This document shows positions 25,834 to 35,453 of a stretch of DNA of 64,000 nucleotides, in pieces. Each line of letters begins with the position of its first letter. Within the stretch, counting starts at the first letter, position 1. The stretch covers positions 2,356,001 through 2,420,000 of the forward strand of contig CP197396.1 in NCBI GenBank assembly GCA_052161885.1, in the 5' to 3' direction. Below the pieces are notes generated by a model, which saw only the letters and a program-made list of their open reading frames with translations, did not search any database and was not told where the DNA came from. Source of the DNA: QKTW01 sp052161885. GTDB lineage: Bacteria > Bacteroidota > Bacteroidia > Chitinophagales > Chitinophagaceae. The position numbers and the translations under genes were made by a program.

Positions 25834-27006
25834 ATGGCAAAATTCTTTTTGAGGAAAAAAGTAGGTGACCGTGTCGTAAACGGGCACCCCTGGATATTTG
25901 CAAATGAGCTGGGAGACAGTGACGGAAACGCAGAGCCGGGCGATATTGTAGAGGTTTATTCATATAACGGTTCTTTTATCGGTAAGGGCTATATCAATCC
26001 TGCTTCACAGATACGTATCAGGCTGGTAACACGTGATAAGGAAGAGGTGGTAAATGAACAGTTTTTCCACAATCGCATCCTGGAAGCATGGGAATACCGC
26101 AAACAGATTGGCTATACAGAGAATTGCCGCCTGATATTCGGTGAAGCCGACAGCCTGCCGGCACTTATTATTGATAAATTCAATGATCATTTTGTAATAC
26201 AGACGCTCGCATTGGGCATGGACAAATGGAAAACCGCCATTACCGATGCACTGCAGAAAATATTTAACCCGAAAGGCATCTACGAGCGCAATGATGTACC
26301 TGTACGCGAACTGGAAGGTTTGCCGCAGCAAAAAGGATTTCTTTCGGCACCGTTTGATACCAATATCGTTATCAATGAAAACGGACTGAAATTCCATGTG
26401 GATATAGAAAACGGCCAGAAAACAGGTTATTTCCTTGACCAGCAGGATAACCGCCGCGCTATACAGCATATCTGTAAAGATGCAGATGTACTGGGGGCCT
26501 TTACCTATACCGGCACTTTTGAAATTCATGCAGCTCATTATGGTGCCAAATCCGTACTGGGACTGGACATATCAGAAAATGCAGTGGCGCAGGCAAACAA
26601 AAATGCCGCGCTCAACAATCTGGACCATATTGTAAAATTTGAGGCCATGAATGCCTTCGATGTGCTGAAACAATGGGGAAAAGATGGCAAAAAATGGGAT
26701 GTGGTAATGCTGGACCCACCTGCATTTACCAAAAGCAGGGAAAACATACAGAAAGCGATTACCGGGTACAAGGAGATAAACCTCCGCGGTATGAAACTGA
26801 TAAAGCCGGGCGGTTTCCTGGTAACCTCGTCCTGCACCAATCTTGTACCACCTGAAATGTTCCTGGAGATCATAGAACTGGCGGCAAAAGATGCGAAACG
26901 CAAAATAAGGCAGGTAACCTGGCAGACACAGGCTTCCGATCACCCGATCCTCTGGAATGTGCCTACCACACAATACCTCAAATTCCTGATCGTACAAGTA
27001 CTTTGA
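25834..27006 (+). CDS. RlmI-like rRNA m5C methyltransferase
   Basis: This 390-residue class I methyltransferase resembles RlmI, which makes m5C1962 in 23S rRNA. An N-terminal PUA-like RNA-binding domain (about 1-80; VNGHPWIFANEL, GDIVEVYSYNGSFIGKGYINP) precedes an EEHEE-type region. The SAM-binding domain follows (about 190-390), with NGQKTGYFLDQQDNR, DVLGAFTYTGTFEIHAA and motif DPPAFTKSRE. TSSCTN near the C-terminus holds a candidate catalytic cysteine. The gene ends before a very strong terminator and appears monocistronic. Confidence 0.9.
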   Translation: MAKFFLRKKVGDRVVNGHPWIFANELGDSDGNAEPGDIVEVYSYNGSFIGKGYINPASQIRIRLVTRDKEEVVNEQFFHNRILEAWEYRKQIGYTENCRLIFGEADSLPALIIDKFNDHFVIQTLALGMDKWKTAITDALQKIFNPKGIYERNDVPVRELEGLPQQKGFLSAPFDTNIVINENGLKFHVDIENGQKTGYFLDQQDNRRAIQHICKDADVLGAFTYTGTFEIHAAHYGAKSVLGLDISENAVAQANKNAALNNLDHIVKFEAMNAFDVLKQWGKDGKKWDVVMLDPPAFTKSRENIQKAITGYKEINLRGMKLIKPGGFLVTSSCTNLVPPEMFLEIIELAAKDAKRKIRQVTWQTQASDHPILWNVPTTQYLKFLIVQVL

Positions 27007-27025
27007 TTACATACTTTCTTATATC

Positions 27026-27063
27026 AATGCCAATCTGTCCTAGCAGATTGGCATTATTTTTTT
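27026..27063 (+). terminator. Strong terminator after the RlmI-like gene
   Basis: AATGCCAATCTG and CAGATTGGCATT form a perfect 12-bp stem around a 6-nt loop, followed by A and seven T. Confidence 0.92.
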
Positions 27064-27086
27064 AATTCATGTAGCAATTATACCAC

Positions 27087-28283
27087 ATGAATTTACGAAC
27101 CCATGATCCATATTGGCTGCTGAAGCACGGCATTATCCGTTCTTATCCATCTCCCGATAAAAATATAAGGGCAGAAGTAGCTATTATAGGTGCCGGTATC
27201 AGTGGTGCACTTACGGCCTGGTATCTCTGTCAGGCGGGTTACAAAGTGGTAATGGCAGATAAACGGCACGTAGCTACCGGCAGCACAGCCGCCACAACTG
27301 CACTGCTCCAGTATGAAATAGATACTCCGTTACGGGAATTGGTAAAGAAAGTGGGCGAAAAAAATGCTGTCAGGAGCTATCTTTTATGCAGACAGGCGAT
27401 TTATGACCTGCTGGAAATCAGTAAAAAAGTACATTGTCCTATAGAAATCAGGCCAAGCTTCCAATATGCATCTTACAAAAAGGACACAGAAAGCCTCAGA
27501 GCAGAGTACATCCTCAGAAAAAAAGAAGGATTCAGGATCAAATGGCTGAATGAAAATGCCGTCCTGGAAAAATTCGGGTTCAGCAAACCCGGCGGCATCC
27601 TGTCTGAAGATGGTGCAGAGGCAGATGCCTATGCACTGACCCATGCAATACTTGCCTACCTTACCGCGAGAAAACAGCTTCAGGTATTTGACCATACAGA
27701 GATAAAAGATATATCACATCACAATACGGGCATAACACTCACTACGGCAACAGGCTTGCGGATTGATGCCGGGCATCTTGTAATAGCCTGCGGATATGAA
27801 TCACAGCAATACCTGGAGCAGCAGGTGGAAAAGCTGCAGACAACTTATGCCATTATCAGTGAACCGCTTAATAAAAAACAGTTCTGGTACAGAAATGCGC
27901 TGATCTGGGAAACAGCAACACCTTATCTGTACCTGCGCACTACGGAAGACAACCGGGTAATTATCGGTGGCAAGGACGATGACTTTACCGATCCGGAGAA
28001 AAGAGATGCACGCTTGCCGCAAAAAGCAAAAGCGCTGGAACAGGCTTTCAGAAAATTATTTCCGCACCTTAATTTTAAAACAGACTTTAAATGGGCGGGA
28101 CATTTTGCCGCTACAAAGGATGGTTTACCATTTATCGGTCAGGCCGGGCAAAAAAACACATGGTTTGCATTAGGATTTGGCGGTAACGGCATTACATTCA
28201 GTGTAATCGCAGGTCAGCTGATCCGGGATGGGATTTCAGGCATAAAAAATCCGGACCTGGATATATTCCGTTTTTCACGATAA
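27087..28283 (+). CDS. FAD-dependent oxidoreductase (DAO family)
   Basis: This 398-residue flavoprotein belongs to the DadA/D-amino-acid-oxidase-like superfamily. The dinucleotide-binding motif is AIIGAGISGALTAWYL (about 31-46), followed by the GSTAATTALLQYE segment. The C-terminal FAD contact region reads FIGQAGQKNTWFALGFGGNGITFS. The overall layout resembles FAD proteins that carry a C-terminal Rieske domain, but that domain is absent here. No signal peptide is visible. Substrate cannot be inferred from sequence or neighbours: it lies between two strong terminators and is probably a single-gene unit. Confidence 0.88.
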   Translation: MNLRTHDPYWLLKHGIIRSYPSPDKNIRAEVAIIGAGISGALTAWYLCQAGYKVVMADKRHVATGSTAATTALLQYEIDTPLRELVKKVGEKNAVRSYLLCRQAIYDLLEISKKVHCPIEIRPSFQYASYKKDTESLRAEYILRKKEGFRIKWLNENAVLEKFGFSKPGGILSEDGAEADAYALTHAILAYLTARKQLQVFDHTEIKDISHHNTGITLTTATGLRIDAGHLVIACGYESQQYLEQQVEKLQTTYAIISEPLNKKQFWYRNALIWETATPYLYLRTTEDNRVIIGGKDDDFTDPEKRDARLPQKAKALEQAFRKLFPHLNFKTDFKWAGHFAATKDGLPFIGQAGQKNTWFALGFGGNGITFSVIAGQLIRDGISGIKNPDLDIFRFSR

Positions 28284-28290
28284 ATGAGAA

Positions 28291-28313
28291 AGGCCGCATG
28301 TGGTATGCGGCCT
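28291..28313. terminator. Bidirectional terminator
   Basis: AGGCCGCAT and ATGCGGCCT form a perfect 9-bp stem with a 5-nt loop. It separates convergent genes; T-runs are weak on both sides. Confidence 0.75.
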
Positions 28314-28341
28314 GGTAAAAAATTATATCCTGTAAAGGAAA

Positions 28342-28878
28342 TTAAAGCTGGTTGTAAACCGGAGCATCTACGGAACGCGGAATTCCGAAATACTGGAATG
28401 TTTTGTGCCTGTATCCTTTTTTCAGGTAAGCATCGGTATTACCTTCTTCAGCGATAGTAACCCAATCATCACCTTTCTGCCAACGGTAAATAGCAAATGT
28501 GTTAGGGCCGCGGCGTGTCAGCGCATAAAACTGCAGCTTTTTGCCGGTATAACCCATTTTCAGCATTTGATCATCCGTATATTCATCTTCTGCAATGCTC
28601 GCCTGGTCCTTTGTTACAGGATTAAACCAGCTGTATACTGCCACACGGTCCGGGGCAGGAGTACGGTAAGCAGAGAAAATGGGCGTCTTGTCCTTCCACT
28701 TCCAGTTAAGAAGCTGACCATCCTGGTATTCGCCGTCCACAACGGTAACAAAGTTTTTATCCTCTGTGTTGTACCAGCGGTAAACAGTTACGAGCTCATC
28801 ACTGCTTTGTGAAAACCCTTTGTTGGTATATAACATTGAAGCCAATACAGCCGTAACGAGGATGCAGGTTTTTTTCAT
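28342..28878 (-). CDS. Secreted protein with three ~44-residue repeats
   Basis: This 178-residue exported protein has a signal peptide ending near GFSQ. The mature part is built from three repeats of about 44 residues. The repeats begin VYRWYN, VYSWFN and IYRWQK and end in SAYRT, YALTR and FGIPR. The pattern resembles DUF5648-type repeats, in which an aromatic [VI]Y.W start is followed by an acidic centre and a K.GY segment; this assignment is tentative. It may be a small beta-propeller or sugar-binding module. The start is the ATG at 28878; an ATG four codons upstream is possible. It is monocistronic. Confidence 0.75.
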   Translation of the reverse strand: MKKTCILVTAVLASMLYTNKGFSQSSDELVTVYRWYNTEDKNFVTVVDGEYQDGQLLNWKWKDKTPIFSAYRTPAPDRVAVYSWFNPVTKDQASIAEDEYTDDQMLKMGYTGKKLQFYALTRRGPNTFAIYRWQKGDDWVTIAEEGNTDAYLKKGYRHKTFQYFGIPRSVDAPVYNQL

Positions 28879-29160
28879 AATTGAACTCATTTTTCGAAAT
28901 CGTTTCCAAAATACATAAAAATATTTTTGCCTTGCAAGAGGTTGGAGCTTTTTTTTTTAGAATTACGGCAGACACCTCCTTAACCTTGCTCAAATGCAGC
29001 ATTTGGCGTAGCTTTGAGCCCTTATGTGTCATGCTGTCAGTTTCTCAAAAAATGCACAGCTTTTGATATAACATATTTTGTTCCGGGAAGTTCTGCCTTT
29101 TGGCATTTCTTTGCGTGGCAGTAATAAACACTAACAAAAGAAAATATAACATTCATTACA

Positions 29161-32100
29161 ATGATTGGTTTCCTCTCTAAGTTATTTGGTGGCAGCAAGT
29201 CTGATAAAGACGTGAAACGTACCGCACCACTGGTTACCGAGATCAACCGTATTTATGACGGGCTGCACTCCCTATCCAATGATCAGCTCCGCAATAAAAC
29301 ACAGGAATTTCGTCAGCGCATCCGTGAGCATCTTAAAAGTATAGATGAGCAGATCGCTGCAAAAAAAGCGGAAGCAGACAGTCATCCTGAGGAAGATTTC
29401 CACAGCAGGGAGGCCGTTTATGCCGAAGTAGACAAGCTTGTTGAAAAAAGGGATGCCCAGATTGAAGAAATTCTGGAACAGATCATGCCGGAAGCTTTTG
29501 CTGTAGTGAAAGACGCAGCGCGCCGCTTCAAAGACAACCCGGAAATCGAGGCTACTGCTACCGATCTGGACCGTGAGCTGGCCGCTACAAGAAGCCATAT
29601 ACGCATTGAAGGCGAGAAATCCATATTTAACAATACATGGGATGCGGCAGGCACTCCTGTCACCTGGAACATGCTGCACTATGATGTACAGCTCATAGGT
29701 GGTATTACCCTGCATGAAGGTAAAATTGCCGAAATGGCTACCGGTGAAGGTAAAACGCTTGTTTCTACCCTCCCCGCTTACCTCAATGCCCTTGCCGGCG
29801 AAGGTGTGCACCTCGTAACCGTGAACGATTACCTGGCCCGTCGTGACCAGGAATGGAACGGTCCACTGTTCGAATGGCTCGGCATTACTGTTGATTGTAT
29901 AGATAAGCACCAGCCCAACTCTCCGGAGCGCCGCAAAGCATATCTCGCAGATATTACTTACGGTACCAATAACGAATTTGGTTTCGACTATCTGCGTGAC
30001 AACATGGTACACCACCCGGAAGAAATGGTACAGCGCAAGCACCATTTTGCCATGGTCGATGAGGTGGATAGTGTATTGATCGATGACGCACGTACGCCGC
30101 TCATCATTTCCGGCCCTGTTCCCAAAGGAGACGAGCAGCAGTTTCACATACTGAAACCACGCATAGAACACCTGCTGGAAGTGCAGCGTCGCGTAACCAA
30201 CCAGGCACTCACAGAAGCTAAAAAACTGATAGCCGAAGGCAAAACAGATAAAGAAACCGGTGGTCTGCAGCTGTTCCGCTCTTATCGTGGTCTGCCTAAG
30301 AACACAGCTGTCATAAAATACCTGAGTGAAGAAGGCAACCGCCAGATACTTCAGAAAACAGAGAACTACTATCTCAGCGAGCAGCAACGCAACATGCCTA
30401 AGGTAGACAGTGAACTGTATTTTACCATTGATGAAAAAAATAATAGCGTAGACCTTACGGAAAAAGGTATCGCATTCATTACCGGCAAAGGGGAAGATCC
30501 GAACTTCTTTGTGCTGCCGGATATCGCTACCATCCTTGCCGACATCGAAAAAATGCCGGTAGATGACGAAGAAAAAAGACAGCGTAAAGACGCTTTGCTG
30601 CAGGAATATGCTATCAAAGCAGATCGCATCCACTCTGTACAGCAGCTCCTGAAAGCATATACCCTCTTTGATAAAGACGTGGAATATGTGGTGATGGAGG
30701 GTAAAGTGAAAATCGTAGATGAGCAGACAGGTCGTATCATGGAAGGACGCCGCTACAGCGACGGACTGCACCAGGCGATCGAAGCCAAGGAAAATGTACA
30801 GGTAGAGGCCGCAACGCAGACATTTGCAACCGTGACCCTGCAGAACTACTTCCGTATGTACCACAAACTGTGTGGTATGACCGGTACTGCCGAAACGGAA
30901 GCCGGCGAATTCTGGGAAATCTACAAACTGGATGTAGTTGCCATTCCTACCAACAGGGCCATCTCCCGCAAAGATCAGCAGGACCTTGTTTATAAAACAA
31001 AACGTGAAAAATATAAAGCTGTAATCGACGAGATCGAAGCAATGAGCAGCCTGGGCCGTCCTGTGCTGGTAGGTACTACCTCCGTGGAAGTATCTGAATT
31101 GCTGAGCCGCATGCTGCAGCAGAAAAAAATAGCACACAACGTACTTAACGCCAAGCAGCACGGCCGCGAAGCGCAGATCGTTGCTGAGGCCGGCGCTCCC
31201 GGCGCTGTGACCATAGCCACCAACATGGCAGGTCGTGGTACCGACATTAAGCTCGGGCCTGGTGTTAAAGAAGCCGGTGGTCTTGCCATTATAGGTACAG
31301 AACGCCACGAAAGCCGTCGTGTAGACCGCCAGCTGCGTGGTCGTGCCGGTCGCCAGGGAGACCCGGGTTCTTCACAATTCTTCGTATCGCTGGAAGATGA
31401 CCTGATGCGCCTCTTCGGTTCTGAGCGTATTGCCTCCCTTATGGACAAAATGGGCCACAAAGAAGGTGAAGTACTGCAGCACAGCATGATCTCAAAATCT
31501 ATTGAGCGTGCACAGAAAAAAGTAGAAGAAAACAACTTCGGCATTCGTAAACGTCTTCTTGAATACGATGACGTGATGAACGCACAGCGCGATGTAATCT
31601 ATAAGCGCCGTAACCACGCACTCTTTGGCGACCGCCTGAGCATTGACCTGGACAACGCTATATTTGATGTATGTGAAGACGTTGCAGGCCAGTTTGCCGA
31701 TAACCGCGACTACGACGCATTCCGTATAGAGGTGATGAAACATCTCGCTATAGAGCCGGAAGTAACAAAAGAAGAATTTGCCAAAGGCAGCACAGACGTT
31801 GTAGGTGATAAACTTTACCACCAGGCAAAAGATTTCTATGCCCGTAAAACAGCTGCTATCCGCGAGCATATGATGCCTACGCTGTCACAGATATACCAGG
31901 AGAATGGTGATAAGATCGAAAATATCGTGATACCATTTACCGACGGCCTGCGCGGCATACAGATCTATGCCAACCTGAAAGAAACTGTAGAGCAGGAAGG
32001 CCGCCCGGTATGGCAGACACTGGAAAAAAACATGACCCTCGCCCTGATCGACGAAGCATGGAAAGATCACCTGCGTACAATGGATGATCTCCGTACCTCC

Positions 32101-32493
32101 GTTCAGATGGCTTCTTTTGAACAGAAAGACCCATTGCTCATCTATAAGTTTGAAGCCTTTAACCTCTTCAAGCAAATGCTGCTCGAAACCAACCGCAGCA
32201 TCGTTTCCTTCCTCTTCCGTGCAGGTATCCCTATGCAGGAAACGCCGCAGGAAGCTATGGAATTGCCGGAAATGCATACAGACATGAGTGACCTGTATGA
32301 CAACCGTGCCCAGATAGATGCAGCAGGCCAGGACTATGCAGCAGACGAACACGATTACTATACAGAACCTGATGAAACTGCAATAAAACGCACACCGGTA
32401 CAGGCAGGCCCCAAAATCGGCCGTAATGATCTCTGTCCCTGCGGCAGTGGAAAAAAATACAAAAACTGCCACGGCAAAGGCCTTGTAAGCTAA
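29161..32493 (+). CDS. secA: Preprotein translocase ATPase SecA
   Basis: SecA drives proteins through SecYEG. The 1110-residue length is typical of Bacteroidota SecA, which is longer than the E. coli form. Walker A is in MATGEGKTLVSTL, DEVDSVLIDDARTPLIISG fits the DEAD region, and TNMAGRGTDIKLGPGV and ERHESRRVDRQLRGRAGRQGD are the conserved helicase motifs. The C-terminus ends in a zinc-binding SEC-C motif, CPCGSGKKYKNCHG. A long antisense open frame exists within the gene but looks like a codon-bias shadow. SecA would supply the inner-membrane step for the many signal-peptide and T9SS proteins in the window. A strong terminator follows. Confidence 0.98.
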   Translation: MIGFLSKLFGGSKSDKDVKRTAPLVTEINRIYDGLHSLSNDQLRNKTQEFRQRIREHLKSIDEQIAAKKAEADSHPEEDFHSREAVYAEVDKLVEKRDAQIEEILEQIMPEAFAVVKDAARRFKDNPEIEATATDLDRELAATRSHIRIEGEKSIFNNTWDAAGTPVTWNMLHYDVQLIGGITLHEGKIAEMATGEGKTLVSTLPAYLNALAGEGVHLVTVNDYLARRDQEWNGPLFEWLGITVDCIDKHQPNSPERRKAYLADITYGTNNEFGFDYLRDNMVHHPEEMVQRKHHFAMVDEVDSVLIDDARTPLIISGPVPKGDEQQFHILKPRIEHLLEVQRRVTNQALTEAKKLIAEGKTDKETGGLQLFRSYRGLPKNTAVIKYLSEEGNRQILQKTENYYLSEQQRNMPKVDSELYFTIDEKNNSVDLTEKGIAFITGKGEDPNFFVLPDIATILADIEKMPVDDEEKRQRKDALLQEYAIKADRIHSVQQLLKAYTLFDKDVEYVVMEGKVKIVDEQTGRIMEGRRYSDGLHQAIEAKENVQVEAATQTFATVTLQNYFRMYHKLCGMTGTAETEAGEFWEIYKLDVVAIPTNRAISRKDQQDLVYKTKREKYKAVIDEIEAMSSLGRPVLVGTTSVEVSELLSRMLQQKKIAHNVLNAKQHGREAQIVAEAGAPGAVTIATNMAGRGTDIKLGPGVKEAGGLAIIGTERHESRRVDRQLRGRAGRQGDPGSSQFFVSLEDDLMRLFGSERIASLMDKMGHKEGEVLQHSMISKSIERAQKKVEENNFGIRKRLLEYDDVMNAQRDVIYKRRNHALFGDRLSIDLDNAIFDVCEDVAGQFADNRDYDAFRIEVMKHLAIEPEVTKEEFAKGSTDVVGDKLYHQAKDFYARKTAAIREHMMPTLSQIYQENGDKIENIVIPFTDGLRGIQIYANLKETVEQEGRPVWQTLEKNMTLALIDEAWKDHLRTMDDLRTSVQMASFEQKDPLLIYKFEAFNLFKQMLLETNRSIVSFLFRAGIPMQETPQEAMELPEMHTDMSDLYDNRAQIDAAGQDYAADEHDYYTEPDETAIKRTPVQAGPKIGRNDLCPCGSGKKYKNCHGKGLVS

Positions 32494-32528
32494 GCCACCG
32501 CAGCGGAAATAACAGTAAGTACAATAAG

Positions 32529-32559
32529 CCGTCGCAGCCATTAGCTGCGGCGGTTTTTT
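32529..32559 (+). terminator. Terminator of secA
   Basis: CCGTCGCAGC pairs with GCTGCGGCGG (one G-U pair) around CATTA, followed by six T. Confidence 0.92.
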
Positions 32560-32584
32560 ATGCCCTTGCCAGTGAATGGGCAAT

Positions 32585-32740
32585 GGTGAACCGATATTGT
32601 TTGCTTACGCTCACACCTACCAACCTGTCAACTTCTTAACTTGTCTCAATCTATCCCGCGCACATACTAATCTGGCAACCTGTTAACATGTCAACCATTC
32701 AACCCCGTTAACTTTTTAACCTGGCAACCTGTTATTCTTT
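32585..32740 (+). repeat. Degenerate CAACCTG-type repeat tract
   Basis: This intergenic stretch is built from irregular copies of words like CAACCTGT, TTAAC and GTCAAC. CTGGCAACCTGTTA occurs exactly twice (32672-32685 and 32721-32734, 49 bp apart). No coding potential was seen. The start of the region (32572-32592) also resembles the 31-bp interspersed repeat. Confidence 0.55.
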
Positions 32741-32774
32741 AGCCTTATCTTTATCACAATCACACAGTATACCC

Positions 32775-34244
32775 ATGCATTACAGGTTCTTCATTGCAGC
32801 CATCCTTACTTGCACTTACAGCACGGTTATAGCCCAGACCGGCTGGCAGCTTTCATCGCCCAGGCATAATAAACGATATGGCACTGCAACTGAAGAAGCC
32901 TATAAACTACTGCAGGGGAAACCATCCAAAACAGTTACCGTAGCTGTCATTGACATTGGTACAGATATAAACCACGAAGACCTTAAAGACGTCATCTGGA
33001 CAAATCAAGGTGAAATACCCGACAATGGTATTGATGACGACCATAATGGCTATGTGGACGATGTTCATGGCTGGAACTTCCTGGGAGGTGCCAAAGAGGA
33101 CATGATGTATGAAGCAACAGAAGAAACACGCATGTATCAGCGATTGAAAAAGCAGGTAAGCGCATTTGACACCACACATCTTTCTGCAGCAGACAGCCTT
33201 GTATATTCAGACTACAAAACACAACGCAGCAAATACCTGCATGACCAGCAGCAACGCAGGCAGGAAGCCAATTCAATGGCCATGATGGCTAAAATGGACA
33301 GGCAATGGTTCTGGCGCCAGCTCTTCCATATTGCGGGTGGCCGCAGTATAGATCAGCAGATAAAAGACGGCGCGGAACAAGGAGCACAGTCTGTAATATT
33401 TAATCACATAGACGCCGATTCCATGCGCCGCGCTGTCATAGGCGACAATCCCACCAACGCATCAGAAAGGTTTTATGGCAACAACCACGTAACCGGCCCT
33501 GAAGCATCTCATGGCACACATACTGCAGGTATCATAGCAGCCCGGCGTAACAACCATACAGGCATGGACGGTGTCGCATCAGATGTACGCATCATGGTGC
33601 TGCGGGCTGTTCCCTGGGGCGACGAACGTGATAAGGACATTGCCAATGCGATCCGCTATGCCGCAGACAATGGCGCTTCTATCATCAATATGAGCTTTGG
33701 CAAATACAATTCTCCCGATAGAAACGTAGTGGATTCCGCTATTGCTTATGCTGTGTCCAAAGACGTGCTGCTGGTGCACAGCGCCGGAAACGAATCTAAA
33801 GACCTGGACGCTAATGTCTGCTATCCCAGCAGAAAAAATCTAGACCCGCAAATAGCTGCCAGCTGGATAGAAGTAGGTGCCAACAGCAGAAAAAAAGGTA
33901 AAAAACTTGTAGCGTCATTTTCTAACTACGGGCACAATACAGTTGACATTTTCGCACCGGGCGTAAATATATATTCCTGCCTGCCCGGCAATAAATATGG
34001 CAAGGAATCCGGCACCAGCATGGCAGGTCCGGTAGTAGCCGGTGTAGCCGCCATCATCCGCAGTTATTTCCCGGATCTGAAAGCTTCAGAAGTAAAAACG
34101 TTATTGATGAACACTGCTGCTCACTATCCTAAAAACGTGCGCAGACCGGGCACTGGAAAAGTATCCTGCAAGCTGGACGACCTCTGCATATCCGGAGGTA
34201 TTGTAAATGCCCAAAATGCGGTAGCACGGATGCTCAAAAAATAA
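32775..34244 (+). CDS. Secreted S8 subtilase with large insertion
   Basis: This 489-residue subtilisin-family protease has a signal peptide ending near VIAQ. The triad is D60 (VIDIGTD), H246 (SHGTHTAG) and S415 (GTSMAGP), with the oxyanion Asn in HSAGNES. The catalytic domain begins almost immediately after the signal peptide, so a propeptide is short or missing. About 185 residues separate the Asp and His motifs, far more than in subtilisin (about 30); the insert is helical, charged and Gln/Arg-rich. No T9SS domain is visible, so it may be periplasmic. It abuts the convergent 2H phosphoesterase gene with no spacer. Confidence 0.9.
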   Translation: MHYRFFIAAILTCTYSTVIAQTGWQLSSPRHNKRYGTATEEAYKLLQGKPSKTVTVAVIDIGTDINHEDLKDVIWTNQGEIPDNGIDDDHNGYVDDVHGWNFLGGAKEDMMYEATEETRMYQRLKKQVSAFDTTHLSAADSLVYSDYKTQRSKYLHDQQQRRQEANSMAMMAKMDRQWFWRQLFHIAGGRSIDQQIKDGAEQGAQSVIFNHIDADSMRRAVIGDNPTNASERFYGNNHVTGPEASHGTHTAGIIAARRNNHTGMDGVASDVRIMVLRAVPWGDERDKDIANAIRYAADNGASIINMSFGKYNSPDRNVVDSAIAYAVSKDVLLVHSAGNESKDLDANVCYPSRKNLDPQIAASWIEVGANSRKKGKKLVASFSNYGHNTVDIFAPGVNIYSCLPGNKYGKESGTSMAGPVVAGVAAIIRSYFPDLKASEVKTLLMNTAAHYPKNVRRPGTGKVSCKLDDLCISGGIVNAQNAVARMLKK

Positions 34245-34799
34245 TCAGGCAAACGAAAAATCCTGTATCCGCACCCACTGCAGTTCTTCCCAGCGAAGCA
34301 GTGAAAAATCGTGTTGTATAAAATCACAGGTAAAAATGCGGTTCCGGAAATGAGGCCACAACAGGCGGAACACAGCCGGTTTTACATCTCTGTAAGCAAT
34401 GGTAACATGCGGATGAAAACCATGCGGCCAATGTATCTGCGGGTAATGATGTTGCAGCCAGTGGAGTTTTAAAGCAGCATATAATCGTTGCAACATTTGA
34501 TCTTCAGCAATCTTTATAAACACCACCGGCTGCTTCGGATTGTCAAAACTGCCAAAACCATCAAGCCCCAATTTGAACGGGGAAAAAGCGCCGGCTACTT
34601 CGTGCATTTTGTGTGCACTTTCAAAACTCCGTGGTGCATGAAATGGCGGTACCAGCGTAATATGAACCGGTTTATCCAGGGATTTCGAAGGGCCGAATTT
34701 TTCGTGTATTTCCCGCTGTATCATACGCACCTGTTCATTTGCTTCATCAGGAAACAACAGCGCAATCAGGTAAAGTCCGGCAGGATCGGCGGCAAACAT
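34245..34799 (-). CDS. 2'-5' RNA ligase-like 2H phosphoesterase
   Basis: This 184-residue protein carries two HxT motifs, H46-I-T48 (KPVHITLVPPF) and H131-V-T133 (FHPHVTIAYRD), which define the 2H phosphoesterase superfamily (ThpR/LigT/2'-5' RNA ligase-like). Family members open 2',3'-cyclic phosphates or act on 2'-5' linkages in RNA. The protein is cytoplasmic. Its stop codon abuts that of the convergent subtilase gene, leaving no room for a terminator. It is another RNA-end-processing enzyme in the window, though far from the RNA-repair island; a functional link is speculation. Confidence 0.87.
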   Translation of the reverse strand: MFAADPAGLYLIALLFPDEANEQVRMIQREIHEKFGPSKSLDKPVHITLVPPFHAPRSFESAHKMHEVAGAFSPFKLGLDGFGSFDNPKQPVVFIKIAEDQMLQRLYAALKLHWLQHHYPQIHWPHGFHPHVTIAYRDVKPAVFRLLWPHFRNRIFTCDFIQHDFSLLRWEELQWVRIQDFSFA

Positions 34800-34876
34800 A
34801 TTTGTATTTTTAAAACAATTTCAGCAGATTAAAACTACAATTATTCCTGCCCCTTTAAAGTTTAATGATTAGTATT

Positions 34877-34884
34877 TACTTTTG
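34877..34884 (+). promoter_or_regulatory. -7 element of the DUF6580 gene
   Basis: TACTTTTG matches TAnnTTTG exactly and lies 17 bases before the ATG at 34902. Confidence 0.45.
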
Positions 34885-34901
34885 TGGTACAAGTATCAAA
34901 G

Positions 34902-35453
34902 ATGAAAAATAACACTACGAATATCCTGATAGCAACCGGACTGGTATTGATGGCTACTGTAAGCCGTATTGTAAACACAGAAATGCACCTGTACAACTTT
35001 GCACCACTGGCCGCACTGGGTCTGTTCAGCGGCGCTGTGATCAAAGACAAACGCTATGCATTCCTGCTGCCATTGCTCGCCCAGCTGCTGGCAGATGGCT
35101 ATTTTCAATTGTTTACAAAAGTACAGGGCTTTTACCCCGGCCAGCTGTTTACTTACCTTGGCCTTGCTGCAGCAACGCTTCTTGGTACCACAATGGGTCA
35201 GCCCAAAGCAGCTAAAGTACTTGGCTATACTATCGGCGGTTCTGTGCTGTTCTTTATTTTCTCCAACTTCGGCACATTTACTACCGGATTCTGGGGTACT
35301 GGCTTTAAAGGACTGGTAACCACGTATACAATGGGCCTGCCTTTCTTTAAAAACACCCTGATCGGTGATCTTGCAGGCAGCACCATACTGTTTGGCGCCT
35401 ATGCCCTGCTGCAGCGCTCAACCGAAAATAAAATGCAGAAAGCAACGGTTTAG
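34902..35453 (+). CDS. DUF6580-type integral membrane protein
   Basis: This 183-residue protein has about five hydrophobic membrane segments (about residues 8-27, 40-65, 72-95, 108-128 and 150-172). NFAPLAALGLFSGAVIKDKRYAF and PLLAQLLADGYFQ match the DUF6580 family, which resembles substrate-binding components of ECF transporters; substrate unknown. The frame is open further upstream only via GTG; I choose the ATG at 34902. It is monocistronic and ends at a hairpin terminator. Confidence 0.8.
   Translation: MKNNTTNILIATGLVLMATVSRIVNTEMHLYNFAPLAALGLFSGAVIKDKRYAFLLPLLAQLLADGYFQLFTKVQGFYPGQLFTYLGLAAATLLGTTMGQPKAAKVLGYTIGGSVLFFIFSNFGTFTTGFWGTGFKGLVTTYTMGLPFFKNTLIGDLAGSTILFGAYALLQRSTENKMQKATV

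Noticed and set aside
29272..31308. 678-codon antisense open frame inside secA
   Set aside because: It is entirely opposite secA, has a Phe/Cys/Tyr/His-rich composition and no recognisable domain; it looks like a codon-bias shadow.
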